Source of the DNA: JBBDWJ01 sp963824095
GTDB taxonomy: Bacteria; Acidobacteriota; Terriglobia; Bryobacterales; UBA6623
NCBI GenBank assembly: GCA_963824095.1
Contig: CAWGNS010000008.1
Coordinates: forward strand, 2,294,001-2,358,000
Direction: 5' to 3'
Length of the DNA stretch: 64,000 nt
Below, in pieces: positions 1 to 11,965 of this stretch. Under the pieces are notes generated by a model. That model searched no databases and was not told where the DNA came from. It saw only the letters and a list, made by a program, of their open reading frames with translations. The first letter of the stretch is position 1; the number at the start of each line of letters is the position of its first letter. Position numbers and translations under genes: made by a program.

Positions 1-8
1 CTTGTCCA

Positions 9-1172
9 TCAGTTTGCCTCGACCCCGCGCACAAAGACCCGCTGAATCTGGAACGAATCGTCCATGACGATGAGGTCGGCGTCGGCGCCGGGAGTCAGAC
101 TGCCCTTGCGGCCTTCGAGCCCCATCAACTGCGCGGTGTTGAGGGTGGCCATGCGGATGGCTTCGGCCAGCGGCACACCGACCAGCTTGTGCATGTTGCG
201 GACGGCGCGGTCGAGCGTCAGCACGCTGCCGGCCAGCGCACCTTCGTAGCGGCACACGCCGCCGGCGACATCGACGTGCAGCCCGCCAACCTGGTAGTTG
301 CCGTCCGGCATGCCCACGGCCGAGATGCCATCCGAGATCAACACGATGCCGTCGCGGCCCTTGCACTTGTAGAGCAGCTCCATTGCTTTGACGTCGACGT
401 GAACACCGTCGGCGATCAGCTCCGCCATGACGCGCGCGTCGGTGAGAACCGCGCCGATCACCCCCGGGTCGCGATGCCCGAACGGCCGCATGGCATTGAA
501 CATGTGCGTGGCCTGCCGCGCGCCCATCTCCACCGCCTTCTCGGCTTCGGCGAAGGTCGAGTCGGTGTGGCCGATCGAGGGGTGAACGCCACTGTCGAGC
601 ATCTCGCGCATCACCTCCGGCGCCCCCGCCAACTCCGGCGCAATGGTCATGATGCGCAGCCGCCCGCCGGCCGCTTTCGCGAACGCCTGGTAGGCCTCGA
701 GCGTGGGTTCGACGATATAGGGCGGCGGATGCACCCCGCGCCGCTTGACGCTGATGTAGGGGCCTTCCATATGGATGCCGAGCGGCTGCGACGCCCCGGT
801 CGCTTTCCCCTCCACCTGATCGATGTAGCCCGCCAGGAACTCGACCGCGCGCCGGATGCTTTCGGTCGGCGCGGTGACCGTCGTCGGGTAGTAAGAGGTG
901 GTGCCGAATTTCGCCAGCACCTTGCAGACCGTGTCGAGCGCCTCGCGATCGGGCTGCATCACGTCGCGGCCCCCGGCGCCGTGGTTATGCGTGTCGATGA
1001 ACCCGGGCGCGACGAACCCGCTCTCCACGCGAATCTCGCGCGCTCCCGAAGGCACACGGACCTGTTCGCGCTTACCGACCGCCGTGATGCGTTCGTCTTC
1101 GAACAGAACCACGCCGTCGGAAATGGGGTCGGGGGTGTAGATGGCTTTTGCGATCAGAGCTGTTTGAGACAT
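9..1172 (-). CDS. nagA: N-acetylglucosamine-6-phosphate deacetylase
   Basis: This 387-aa cytoplasmic amidohydrolase deacetylates GlcNAc-6-phosphate to glucosamine-6-phosphate in amino-sugar and peptidoglycan recycling. The sequence shows the metal-site HxH in DTHNHG (H62, H64), the GIHMEGPYI segment carrying the metal-binding Glu, the SIGHTDS and THMFNAM histidines, and the catalytic-Asp segment LISDGISAVG. Length matches the family. It lies 139 bp downstream of murQ on the same strand. MurQ produces GlcNAc-6-P, the substrate of NagA, so the pair probably forms one recycling unit. The gene is complete; its stop lies at the left edge of the window. Confidence 0.95.
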   Translation of the reverse strand: MSQTALIAKAIYTPDPISDGVVLFEDERITAVGKREQVRVPSGAREIRVESGFVAPGFIDTHNHGAGGRDVMQPDREALDTVCKVLAKFGTTSYYPTTVTAPTESIRRAVEFLAGYIDQVEGKATGASQPLGIHMEGPYISVKRRGVHPPPYIVEPTLEAYQAFAKAAGGRLRIMTIAPELAGAPEVMREMLDSGVHPSIGHTDSTFAEAEKAVEMGARQATHMFNAMRPFGHRDPGVIGAVLTDARVMAELIADGVHVDVKAMELLYKCKGRDGIVLISDGISAVGMPDGNYQVGGLHVDVAGGVCRYEGALAGSVLTLDRAVRNMHKLVGVPLAEAIRMATLNTAQLMGLEGRKGSLTPGADADLIVMDDSFQIQRVFVRGVEAN

Positions 1173-1311
1173 AACTGCTGCTTGAAACCCATGCTGCTGG
1201 TATCACTGCGGCTGGGTACCGCACCTTGCGCCAACAGAGCCGCACGCGCAAGCAAGCGGTGGCTTGGCCAACCTCAACCGGCCGGCGGACGCGAGTGTTT
1301 CCCGGCCCTCT

Positions 1312-2271
1312 CTAGCGGCTGGAACCCGATTGGCCGTCCAGTTTGGGATTTGGTGGAACGCGGTGGCGTTGTCCAGCCGCTCCGAGCGCCCTCCAGAGGT
1401 TGTCCCCGGCCGCTTTCAGGGACTCTTGCGCCTCGACCCGGCCGATGCGAAGCTTCACCATCAGGACTGCCAGGCGCACGTCTTTTCCGGAGGCCGCAAT
1501 CGCGCGCGCGGCGTCCTCGCTGGAGCAGCCGGTGACTTCCACCAGGATGCGCCGGGCGCGGTCGACCAGCTTCTCGTTCTTGAGCTGCAGGTTGACCATC
1601 AGGTTGCCCAGCACGTAGCCCATTTTCACCATCAGCCCGGTCGAGAGCATGTTCAGGACCAGCTTTTGGGCGGTGCCGCTCTTGAGCCGCGTGGACCCGG
1701 TGATCACCTCGGGCCCGACCACCGGCGTGATGGCGATATCGACGTGGCGGGCAAGCTCGGAATCGGGATTGGTGGTCAGCCCCACGGTGAGCGCGCCCAG
1801 GGCCTTGGCGTAGTCCACCGCGCCGAGCACGTAGGGAGTGCGCCCGCTGGCGGTGATGCCGACGACCGCGTCGTCCGGGGTAATCCCGCGCCGTTCCAGG
1901 TCCGCCGCGCCGGCTTCGGGTTGATCTTCGCTGGCCTCGGTGGCGCGCACCACGGCGCCGTCGCCCCCGGCGATCACGCCCTGCACGCGGTCGGGTGGCA
2001 CGCCGAACGTCGGCGGGCACTCGGCAGCGTCGAGCACGCCCAGCCGGCCGCTGGTGCCGGCGCCCACATAAAACAGCCGGCCGCCGCGCTGGTAGCGCTC
2101 GACAATCGCGTCGAGAGCGGCGGCGATGCTGGGAATCTCGTGTTCCACCGCGACGGCGACCTTGCGGTCCTCGCGGTTGATGATTTCGAGCAAGTCGGCG
2201 GTGGGAACCGAATCGATGCAATCCGATTCGGGGTTGCGCTGTTCGGTGAGAAGGTGGTCGAGCACCTGCAT
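1312..2271 (-). CDS. murQ: N-acetylmuramic acid 6-phosphate etherase
   Basis: This 319-aa enzyme cleaves the lactyl ether of MurNAc-6-P to give GlcNAc-6-P and D-lactate. It shows the SIS-domain phosphosugar loop YVGAGTSGRLGVLDAAECPP, the central GITASGRTPYV loop and the STRLKSGTAQKLVLNM helix typical of MurQ. I chose the ATG at 2271 (MQVLDHLLTEQRNPES) because homologues begin close to the TEqRNp motif. The frame stays open to 2565, but the extra residues are non-conserved and overlap a repeat element. nagA follows downstream. The last 20 or so residues are proline/serine-rich and look atypical. Confidence 0.93.
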   Translation of the reverse strand: MQVLDHLLTEQRNPESDCIDSVPTADLLEIINREDRKVAVAVEHEIPSIAAALDAIVERYQRGGRLFYVGAGTSGRLGVLDAAECPPTFGVPPDRVQGVIAGGDGAVVRATEASEDQPEAGAADLERRGITPDDAVVGITASGRTPYVLGAVDYAKALGALTVGLTTNPDSELARHVDIAITPVVGPEVITGSTRLKSGTAQKLVLNMLSTGLMVKMGYVLGNLMVNLQLKNEKLVDRARRILVEVTGCSSEDAARAIAASGKDVRLAVLMVKLRIGRVEAQESLKAAGDNLWRALGAAGQRHRVPPNPKLDGQSGSSR

Positions 2272-2374
2272 TCCGAAGTATATCAAGGGCACTGGGACAT
2301 TTTTCGCGGGAGTCGGTCCCCAAGCCGCCAATCCCTCGTGGCGTGGGCCTTCTGGCCGACCGCGCCAGCGGTCC

Positions 2375-2540
2375 CGTAGCGCAGGGCTCGAAGAAACCTG
2401 CGGCCTTACGGACGAGGTCGGGTTTGCTGGAAGGAGCTGGGGTTGGAAGGCACCATGGGTTGGAAGATGCGAAGGGTTGCGAGGCGGTAGGGGTCGGCAA
2501 AAGGCCGCAGGTCTGAAAAGCGCCAGCCCTGCGCTACGGG
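2375..2540. repeat. Family A inverted-doublet repeat (REPIN-like), copy 1
   Basis: This fills most of the gap between murQ (start 2271) and the SPATA20-like gene (start 2629). The left arm at 2375-2405 begins CGTAGCGCAGGGCT and ends CCTGCGGCC. The right arm at 2503-2540 is its imperfect inverse, GGCCGCAGGTCTG followed by CCAGCCCTGCGCTACGGG. The two arms enclose a spacer of about 100 bp. The same arms recur at 5.6 kb, 8.6 kb and 15.1 kb. I see no other feature in this gap. Confidence 0.8.
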
Positions 2541-2628
2541 CGCCGGTGGGACCATTCCACTCCACGGGCCGCCCCGACGCGACGGCGTCAGGCAGTCCAG
2601 CCGGTGGTTGTTACCATGACAGTCAGTT

Positions 2629-4793
<2,165 letters not shown>

Positions 4794-4797
<4 letters not shown>

Positions 4798-5573
4798 CTC
4801 AGGATTTCGAAGAGCGGTTCTTTCTTGCGGGCCGGCTCGATGGGACCCGGCGGCGGCAGGTCGGGCTTCTTCGCCGTCACCAGCAGCAGTCCAGCCTCCT
4901 GAAAGGCCAGCTTCTCTTCGCGCGATCGCCAGTGGACGTCCGGCTGGTAGTCGACCGGGACCGGCGTGTCGTCGACGATGCGCTCGGTGGCCACCTGCTG
5001 GAAGCCGAACGCGCTGAGCAACTCCGCCCACTCCGCCTCGCCCAGCAGCTGAAACGGAAAACCGACGTGCTGCTGCCAGTGATGCACGTGGGGATTTTCG
5101 CGGTAATAGCTCATCAACAGGAAGACGCGCCCCCCGTAGGCGGCGACGCGGAATAGTTCCCGCACCGCCCGTTCGGGGGAAAACCAGTAGTAGGCCGACT
5201 CGACGCTGAGCACGCGCGTGAAATAGTCTTCGGCCCAGGGAATCTCTTCGGCGGCGCCGACGACGAACATCAGGTTGCCCGCGTCGGCCGACTTGCCGCG
5301 CGCCAGGTGGATCATTTCCTCGGAAACGTCGATTCCCACCACCGCGCCTTCGGTGCAGATTCCGGCCAACCGGCGCGACAGCCAGCCCTCCCCGCAGCCG
5401 ACCTCCAGGACGCTATCGCTCGCGGTGAGCGCCATCCGGGCCAAGACCTTTTCCGCGGCCGCGCGGTGTTGCTGCTCCATCTCGGCCACGTCGCCCGAGC
5501 CGGCCCAGCGGTTGAACATCTCGCGGACCTTCGCTTCGTGGTCGAGGCGTTTCTGTTCGTGAGGGGGATACAT
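4794..5573 (-). CDS. Class I SAM-dependent methyltransferase
   Basis: This is a 259-aa protein with a Rossmann methyltransferase fold. Motif I is VLEVGCGEGWLSRR, the acidic end of strand 2 is VVGIDVSEEM, and the post-I segment is FVVGAAEEIPW. A YYWFSPERAVREL segment matches the UbiE/Methyltransf_11 group. The substrate is not recognisable. The start at 5573 (MYPPHEQKRLDHE) was preferred over an upstream extension that runs into a minisatellite. It converges on the SPATA20-like gene, and the two stops overlap by 4 nt. Confidence 0.85.
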
Positions 5574-5583
5574 GGCAGCAATA

Positions 5584-5709
5584 CCCCTAGCGCAGGGCTG
5601 GCGTTTTTGCAGACCTGCGGGATTCACCGAACGTCGTTCGTAGGGTCGAACCCAGGGCCGGCGGAAAAGCCGCAGGTCTGGAAAAGGCATCCAGCCCTGC
5701 GCTACGGGG
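5584..5709. repeat. Family A inverted-doublet repeat, copy 2
   Basis: The left arm at 5584-5620 has CTAGCGCAGGGCTGGCG and then CAGACCTGCGG. The right arm at 5669-5709 has GCCGCAGGTCTGG and then CCAGCCCTGCGCTACGGGG. The arms are mutually inverted around a spacer of about 48 bp. The element sits between the methyltransferase start and the end of thiC. Confidence 0.8.
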
Positions 5710-5764
5710 CCATCCGACGCGGGGCGATCTGGCACGGGGCGATCTGGCACGGCGTCATCCGGCG
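5705..5764. repeat. 15-bp minisatellite, about four units
   Basis: The unit CGGGGCGATCTGGCA is perfect at 5720-5734 and 5735-5749. Degenerate copies flank it at 5705-5719 (CGGGGCCATCCGACG) and 5750-5764 (CGGCGTCATCCGGCG). It abuts the family A repeat and ends about 10 bp before the thiC stop. Confidence 0.8.
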
Positions 5765-5774
5765 CCCCAGCCCG

Positions 5775-7157
<1,383 letters not shown>

Positions 7158-7527
7158 GACAAACTCCCTCCTTGGGCTCTTGAATCGTTTCTCATTATGT
7201 CATGCCCTGGGTGGGTGGCAATGAAACCGAAACCACACACAACACAGGGCAAGACGACGATCGGCGCGCCGCGCCGCCATGCGCCCGGTAAAGGCCGCCG
7301 GAACAGCCTGGGACGGCTACGTGTTTGCTGAGAGGAGGGGCGAAGGTTCCCCGGAAGGGAGCCGCAAGCAACGCCCGGCCAGAGGTCCAAAAGGGGGGCC
7401 AGCCGGGGAGGCCAAGGCTGCCAGCCGCTGCCGGTCGGGGCCCATTGAGCGGCCCAACGGCCCTAGGGAATCCCCATCCCTCTCCCAGGCGTTTTTCCCG
7501 TCTTGATCTTTTACGACGAAATGCGCC
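7158..7527. other. Intergenic region between divergent thiC and DHH phosphoesterase
   Basis: This 370-bp divergent region must contain both promoters. I see the thiC ribosome binding site at its left end but no convincing -35/-10 pair, riboswitch or small gene. Confidence 0.5.
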
Positions 7528-8502
7528 ATGCTAATGAGTTTTCACATGCGTGTTGGCGTCTTCTATCACGATCGCTGCTTCGACGGGGCCTGTTCGGCCG
7601 CCGTCTTCAGCGATTTCTTCCGCCGCCGGGTCGATCCCCAGGCGGATTTCTTCTATGGGGGCCTGTTCCATCGCGCCGACCAGCTTTTCGACGAGTCCCT
7701 GTTCGAAGGAGACGAGAACGCCATCGTCGACTTCAAGTACTGTAGTTCTGCCAAGGTGAGCTGGTGGTTCGACCATCACCAGAGCGCGTTTCTCTCCGAG
7801 GCCGACGCCGAACATTTCCGGCGCGACCGTTCGGGCAAGAAATTTTATGACCCCCACTATCGCTCCTGCACGAAGTTCATCGCCAACGTCGCCAGCGAGC
7901 GCTTCGGGTACGACGCCTCGCACCTGAAAGAGCTGATCCGCTGGGCCGACATCATCGACGGCGCGCAATACGAGAACGCTCAGGCAGCGATCGAGATGAA
8001 AGCGCCGGCCATGAAGCTGACGCTGGTTTTTGAGGCGGCTGCCCAGAACCCCACCTCGCGCGTCATTCCCCTGCTGACCTCGCGAAGCCTGGAGGAGATC
8101 GTCGAGCTGCCCGATATCAAGGCCAGCTTCGAAGAGCTGTTCCGGCGCCATGTCGAGTCGATCGACGTGATTCGCAAGGTGGCCACCCATCGCGGTCCGG
8201 TGGTATTTTTCGACCTCGCCGAAACCGACCTGGGCGGCTACAACAAGTTCATCCCCTACTACCTGTTTCCCGACAGCCTGTATACCGTGGCGGTTTCGGA
8301 AGCCGGCTTCCGGACGAAGATCTCGGTCGGCTCAAACCCCTGGGCCCCCACCGAGCCGAGCCGCAACCTGGCCTCGATCTGCGAGCACTACGGCGGCGGC
8401 GGCCACGCCCGCGTGGGCGCGATCAGCTACAATCCCGGCGAGTTGGAGCGCGCGCGGCAGACGGCGAAAGAGATTGTCGAAGAGCTCGCGGGCAACCCCT
8501 GA
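7528..8502 (+). CDS. DHH-family phosphoesterase-like protein
   Basis: This 324-aa protein has the hallmarks of the DHH/DHHA1 superfamily of metal-dependent phosphodiesterases. These are an N-terminal FYHDRCFDGACSAAVF (first His/Asp motif), an AIVDFKY strand, the DHH triad in WWFDHHQSAF, an Asp in LIRWADIIDGAQY, and the C-terminal DHHA1 loop HYGGGGHARVGA. All motif residues appear intact, so an active enzyme on a nucleotide or oligonucleotide is plausible. Clustered starts exist at 7528, 7534 and 7546; the last (MRVGVFYH) begins right at the first strand and is equally likely. Confidence 0.85.
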   Translation: MLMSFHMRVGVFYHDRCFDGACSAAVFSDFFRRRVDPQADFFYGGLFHRADQLFDESLFEGDENAIVDFKYCSSAKVSWWFDHHQSAFLSEADAEHFRRDRSGKKFYDPHYRSCTKFIANVASERFGYDASHLKELIRWADIIDGAQYENAQAAIEMKAPAMKLTLVFEAAAQNPTSRVIPLLTSRSLEEIVELPDIKASFEELFRRHVESIDVIRKVATHRGPVVFFDLAETDLGGYNKFIPYYLFPDSLYTVAVSEAGFRTKISVGSNPWAPTEPSRNLASICEHYGGGGHARVGAISYNPGELERARQTAKEIVEELAGNP

Positions 8503-8559
8503 GCTGCGTCATACCCGCCCCCCCATCGGCTCCCCAGAATCAATCCGGCTTCTCGGAAA

Positions 8560-8719
8560 CCGTAGCGCAGGGCGGGGTGTTTCCCAGACCTGCGGCTTGG
8601 CCCTCAAGATGAGGGGTCAGTTTGCCCGGACACGATTTTCGAAATTTGTTTGGTCCGCAGGCGACAGAATCGGCGTGGTTGTTGGCAGGCCGAAAAGCAC
8701 CCAGCCCTGCGCTGCGGGG
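8560..8719. repeat. Family A inverted-doublet repeat, copy 3
   Basis: The left arm from 8560 has CGTAGCGCAGGGCGGGG and then CAGACCTGCGGC. The right arm, ending at 8719, has AAAAGCACCCAGCCCTGCGC followed by TGCGGGG. The spacer is about 85 bp. The element lies between the stops of the convergent DHH and pntB genes. Confidence 0.75.
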
Positions 8720-8737
8720 GCATTTTTGCGGCGGGCG

Positions 8738-10129
8738 CTAGCGCTGCGCTTTCAGCGCCGACACGAGATCCAGGATAGCCTTCTTCCCATCTCCGTAAAA
8801 CATCAGCGTATTGGGCGCGACGAACAGCTCGTTGGGGATGCCCGCAAACCCGGGACTCAGGCTGCGCTTGATCACGATCACGGTCTGCGATTTGTCGACG
8901 TCGAGAATCGGCATGCCGTAGATGGGGCTTGTTTTCTCATCGCGGGCGGCGGGGTTAACCACATCGTTGGCCCCGAGCACGATTGAGATGTCAGTTTGCT
9001 GGAACATGGGGTTGGCCTGGTCCATGTCGTAAAGCAGGTCGTAGGGGACATCGGCTTCGGCCAGCAGCACATTCATGTGGCCGGGCATGCGTCCGGCGAC
9101 CGGGTGGATGGCGTAGCCCACTTTGATGTCGTGCGCCTCCAGTTCCGACTCCAGTTGCCGCACGGCGTGCTGGGCTTGCGCCACGGCCATGCCGTAGCCG
9201 GGAACGACCATCACCGAGCGCGCCGCCACCAGCAGCATGGCGACTTCGTCCGCCGTGGTGCTTTTCACGCGGCCCTGGTAGATGTCCTCGCCTTTGGCGC
9301 CCCCGGCGGTGGTCTCTCCAAAATCGCCCGAGAGCACGTCCCAAAGCGAACGGTTCATCGCGCGGCACATGATCGTGGTCAGGATCACGCCCGATGCCCC
9401 GACCAGCGAGCCGGCGATGATCAACACGCTGTTGTTGAGCACGAACCCGGTCGCCGCCGCCGCCAACCCCGACAGCGAGTTCAGCAGCGCGATCACCACG
9501 GGCATGTCGGCGCCGCCCACCGGAGCCGTCAACAGCACCCCGTAGAGGAACGCCGCTGCGGTCAGGGCCCAAAACGCCCACATCGCCTGCGGATCCGCCG
9601 CGAAGTAGATCGCCCCGGCGACGCTTGCCACCACCGAGAGCAGACTCAACCAGCGGACCAGCGAGCCGCGCGGCTGCCAGCGCAGCACTTCCTGCAGCTT
9701 CGCCCAGGCCACCGTGCTGCCCGAAAACGTCGCCGCGCCGATGATCGCGCTGAAGGCGCTCGAAAGATAGAGCTGCAGCGGCGGGATATTGCTCAGCTTT
9801 TCGGGAGCCAGCACGGCCGTGCCGGCCACCAGCGCCGAGGCCGCGCCCCCGAAACCGTTGAGAATCGCCACCATCTGCGGCATGGCGGTCATGGGCACCT
9901 TCAGCGCCCACACCACGCCGATCACCGAGCCCAGCAGCAGCCCGGCCGCAATCAGGTCAAACCGCACGATGCCGCGGTCGAGCAGGGTCGCCAGGATCGC
10001 CAGCAGCATTCCCAACGAACCCAACAAATTGCCGCGGCGGGCCGTGCGCGGGGACGACAGCCCCTTCAGCCCGACGATGAACAGCACCGAGGCGATCAGA
10101 TAGCTGAGGTGGATCAGGTTGTCTAGCAC
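8738..10129 (-). CDS. pntB: NAD(P) transhydrogenase subunit beta
   Basis: This 463-aa membrane subunit carries most of the proton channel and the NADP(H)-binding domain III. About eight hydrophobic segments occupy residues 1-270. The C-terminal domain has VVPGYGMAVAQAQHAV, HPVAGRMPGHMNVLLAEA, and the NADP-site segments VLGANDVVNPAA and SPGFAGIPNELF. It starts at GTG (10129), 24 nt after pntAB. Together with pntAB and pntAA it makes the three-polypeptide transhydrogenase known from Rhodospirillum, which uses proton motive force to make NADPH. Confidence 0.97.
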   Translation of the reverse strand: MLDNLIHLSYLIASVLFIVGLKGLSSPRTARRGNLLGSLGMLLAILATLLDRGIVRFDLIAAGLLLGSVIGVVWALKVPMTAMPQMVAILNGFGGAASALVAGTAVLAPEKLSNIPPLQLYLSSAFSAIIGAATFSGSTVAWAKLQEVLRWQPRGSLVRWLSLLSVVASVAGAIYFAADPQAMWAFWALTAAAFLYGVLLTAPVGGADMPVVIALLNSLSGLAAAATGFVLNNSVLIIAGSLVGASGVILTTIMCRAMNRSLWDVLSGDFGETTAGGAKGEDIYQGRVKSTTADEVAMLLVAARSVMVVPGYGMAVAQAQHAVRQLESELEAHDIKVGYAIHPVAGRMPGHMNVLLAEADVPYDLLYDMDQANPMFQQTDISIVLGANDVVNPAARDEKTSPIYGMPILDVDKSQTVIVIKRSLSPGFAGIPNELFVAPNTLMFYGDGKKAILDLVSALKAQR

Positions 10130-10153
10130 GGTTTTCCTGCGACAGCGGTGGGA

Positions 10154-10435
10154 TTACTGCTTGCGCTTGAACATCTGCAACATGCGGTGGGTCACCAGGA
10201 AGCCTCCGACGACATTGACCGTGGCCAGCACCAAAGCCCCGAAGCCGAGCACGGTCGCCAGCGTATTGGCGCCCTCTCCGGAGGCCACCAGCGCCCCCAC
10301 CACGGTAATGCCGGAGATGGCGTTCGACCCTGACATCAAAGGCGTGTGAAGCGTTGGAGGCACCTTGGCGATGACCTCAAAGCCCACGAAAATCGCCAGC
10401 ACGAACACCGTCAGTGAAACCAGGAAAGCTTCCAT
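10154..10435 (-). CDS. pntAB: NAD(P) transhydrogenase subunit alpha part 2
   Basis: This 93-aa membrane protein has three hydrophobic helices. The FVGFEVIAKVPPTLHTPLMS segment and ISGITVVGAL match the small alpha-2 subunit that contributes helices to the transhydrogenase membrane domain. The gene lies between pntAA and pntB. The 123-bp gap upstream to pntAA holds a family B palindromic repeat, which is unusual inside an operon. Confidence 0.95.
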   Translation of the reverse strand: MEAFLVSLTVFVLAIFVGFEVIAKVPPTLHTPLMSGSNAISGITVVGALVASGEGANTLATVLGFGALVLATVNVVGGFLVTHRMLQMFKRKQ

Positions 10436-10448
10436 CTCGAGTTCCTCA

Positions 10449-10476
10449 CAGAGACAGGCGCCAACGCCTGTGTGCC
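10449..10476. repeat. Family B palindromic repeat, solo copy inside the pnt operon
   Basis: This is an AGAGACAGGCG arm, a short loop, and CGCCTGT. It lies between the stop of pntAA and the start of pntAB. The same palindrome recurs at 23.7-23.8, 37.7 and 49.9 kb. In the pnt mRNA it would form a hairpin. Confidence 0.7.
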
Positions 10477-10558
10477 GCCGCGAAGAGCCAGCCTGTCCCC
10501 GGCCTTGTTCCAGGAAACTGGGCCGCCCGGAAACCGATTCGCCGCCTGCGGCCGCCGA

Positions 10559-11710
10559 CTACTTCGCTTCCAGCGCCTGCAAAACCATGGGGTGCACCAC
10601 CTTGCCGCCCCGCGCGACCAGCGTCCCCTTCACGATCTCGTCGTCGTCATCGCGCAGCGCTCCGTCCTTCACCAGGTGCGCCACGAAAGTCGTCAAATTC
10701 CTCGAATAGAGTTGGCTGGCGTGAGCGGGAAGCTCCGCGGGCAGATTCACGGGCCCCAGGATCAACACGCCCTGGTGCACCACCGTCTCCCCGGGCTTGG
10801 TCAAGGCGCAGTTTCCGCCGCGCTCGGCCGCCAGGTCGACCACTACCGTTCCCGGCCGTAAACCATCGACCATTTCCGCGGTAATCAGCACCGGCGCTTT
10901 CTTGCCGGGCACGGCCGCGGTGGTGACGATCACGTCCATGCCGCTCAGGTGCTCGCCCAGCAACTGCTGCTGGCGGCGGTAGAACTCCGCCGACTGCGCT
11001 TTGGCGTAGCCGCCGGCGGTCTCCGCCTCGTCGGTTTTGACGTCGAGCACCACGAAACGCGCCCCGAGGCTTTCCACCTGCTCTTTGACCGCCGGGCGCA
11101 CGTCGTAGCCGTCGACGACTCCACCCAGCCGGCGCGCGGTGGCGATGGCCTGCAGGCCGGCCACGCCGGCCCCCAGCACGAACACCCGCGCCGCGGTCAC
11201 CGTGCCGGCGGCCGTCATCATCATCGGGAACATGCGCGGCGCCGCGTTCGCCGCCAGCAGAACCGCCTTATAGCCCGAGATGGTGGCCATCGAGCTGAGC
11301 GCGTCCATACTCTGGGCGCGCGTGATGCGCGGCATCAGCTCCATCGAAAACAAGGTCAGGCCGCGGCCGGCCAGCGAATTTGTCATCGCCGGGTCGTCGA
11401 GCGGATCCAGAAAACCGACCACGGCCGCCCCGGTTTTCAGCGCGTCCAGATCGGCTTGGGGAAATTCACTATGCGCCCCCGGCCCGCGCACCATCAGCAC
11501 CAGGTCCGCCCCCGCGAACAGCCGCCGGCGGTCGGTTTCGATGCTGGCGCCCTGTGCTTCGTAATCGCTGTCCTGGTGCAGCGCGGCCACCCCGGCCCCG
11601 CTTTCGATGGCGACCTGCAAGCCGGCCTTGGTCAGGGCGGCGACGTCTTTCGGCACCAGCGCCACGCGCTTCTCGCCCGGGAAACTCTCTCGCGGTACTG
11701 CTGCAAGCAT
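10559..11710 (-). CDS. pntAA: NAD(P) transhydrogenase subunit alpha part 1
   Basis: This 383-aa soluble NAD(H)-binding subunit is related to alanine dehydrogenase. It has the N-terminal VPRESFPGEKRVALVP, an RxTRAQSMDALSSMA segment, the Rossmann loop VLGAGVAGLQAIATARRLGG, and the C-terminal LVKDGALRDDDDEIVKG. It is first in the minus-strand pntAA-pntAB-pntB operon. The divergent neighbour is a secreted peptidase gene. Confidence 0.96.
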   Translation of the reverse strand: MLAAVPRESFPGEKRVALVPKDVAALTKAGLQVAIESGAGVAALHQDSDYEAQGASIETDRRRLFAGADLVLMVRGPGAHSEFPQADLDALKTGAAVVGFLDPLDDPAMTNSLAGRGLTLFSMELMPRITRAQSMDALSSMATISGYKAVLLAANAAPRMFPMMMTAAGTVTAARVFVLGAGVAGLQAIATARRLGGVVDGYDVRPAVKEQVESLGARFVVLDVKTDEAETAGGYAKAQSAEFYRRQQQLLGEHLSGMDVIVTTAAVPGKKAPVLITAEMVDGLRPGTVVVDLAAERGGNCALTKPGETVVHQGVLILGPVNLPAELPAHASQLYSRNLTTFVAHLVKDGALRDDDDEIVKGTLVARGGKVVHPMVLQALEAK

Positions 11711-11881
11711 CGGCTGTCAGGTCCATTCCGCGGCGCTTCAACCCGTTGGGGATGGCGCCCGCGGCGTTTCATCGAACGTATTGTGGCGAACGTTGAGTAG
11801 CGGGAAAAGCAAAACGGGAAGGGAAAAAGCCCATTCCGGGCGCTAACCCGGGTACCATCGATCCGCCGTCCGGGCGGCAAA

Positions 11882-11910
11882 TCGACGAATCAACCGTTCA
11901 CGTCTATAAT
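11882..11910 (+). promoter_or_regulatory. Candidate sigma-70 promoter of the M28 peptidase gene
   Basis: A perfect TATAAT at 11905-11910 is preceded, at 17-bp spacing, by TCGACG (11882-11887; four of six matches to TTGACA). The ATG follows 55 bp downstream of the -10 box. Confidence 0.5.
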
Positions 11911-11965
11911 CTTTGGAACTATCGACCTTAAGCTTACCTCAGAACACCGCTCAGGGGATGGGTCC

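Noticed and set aside
5720..5755. Sigma-54 promoter (TGGCACG) near the thiC end
   Set aside because: The TGGCACG copies belong to the 15-bp tandem repeat, and no TTGCA-type -12 element follows at the right spacing.
7158..7330. TPP riboswitch upstream of thiC
   Set aside because: The CTGAGA core and the conserved pyrophosphate-sensing segment are not present on the thiC strand. A CTGAGA near 7328 is on the opposite strand.
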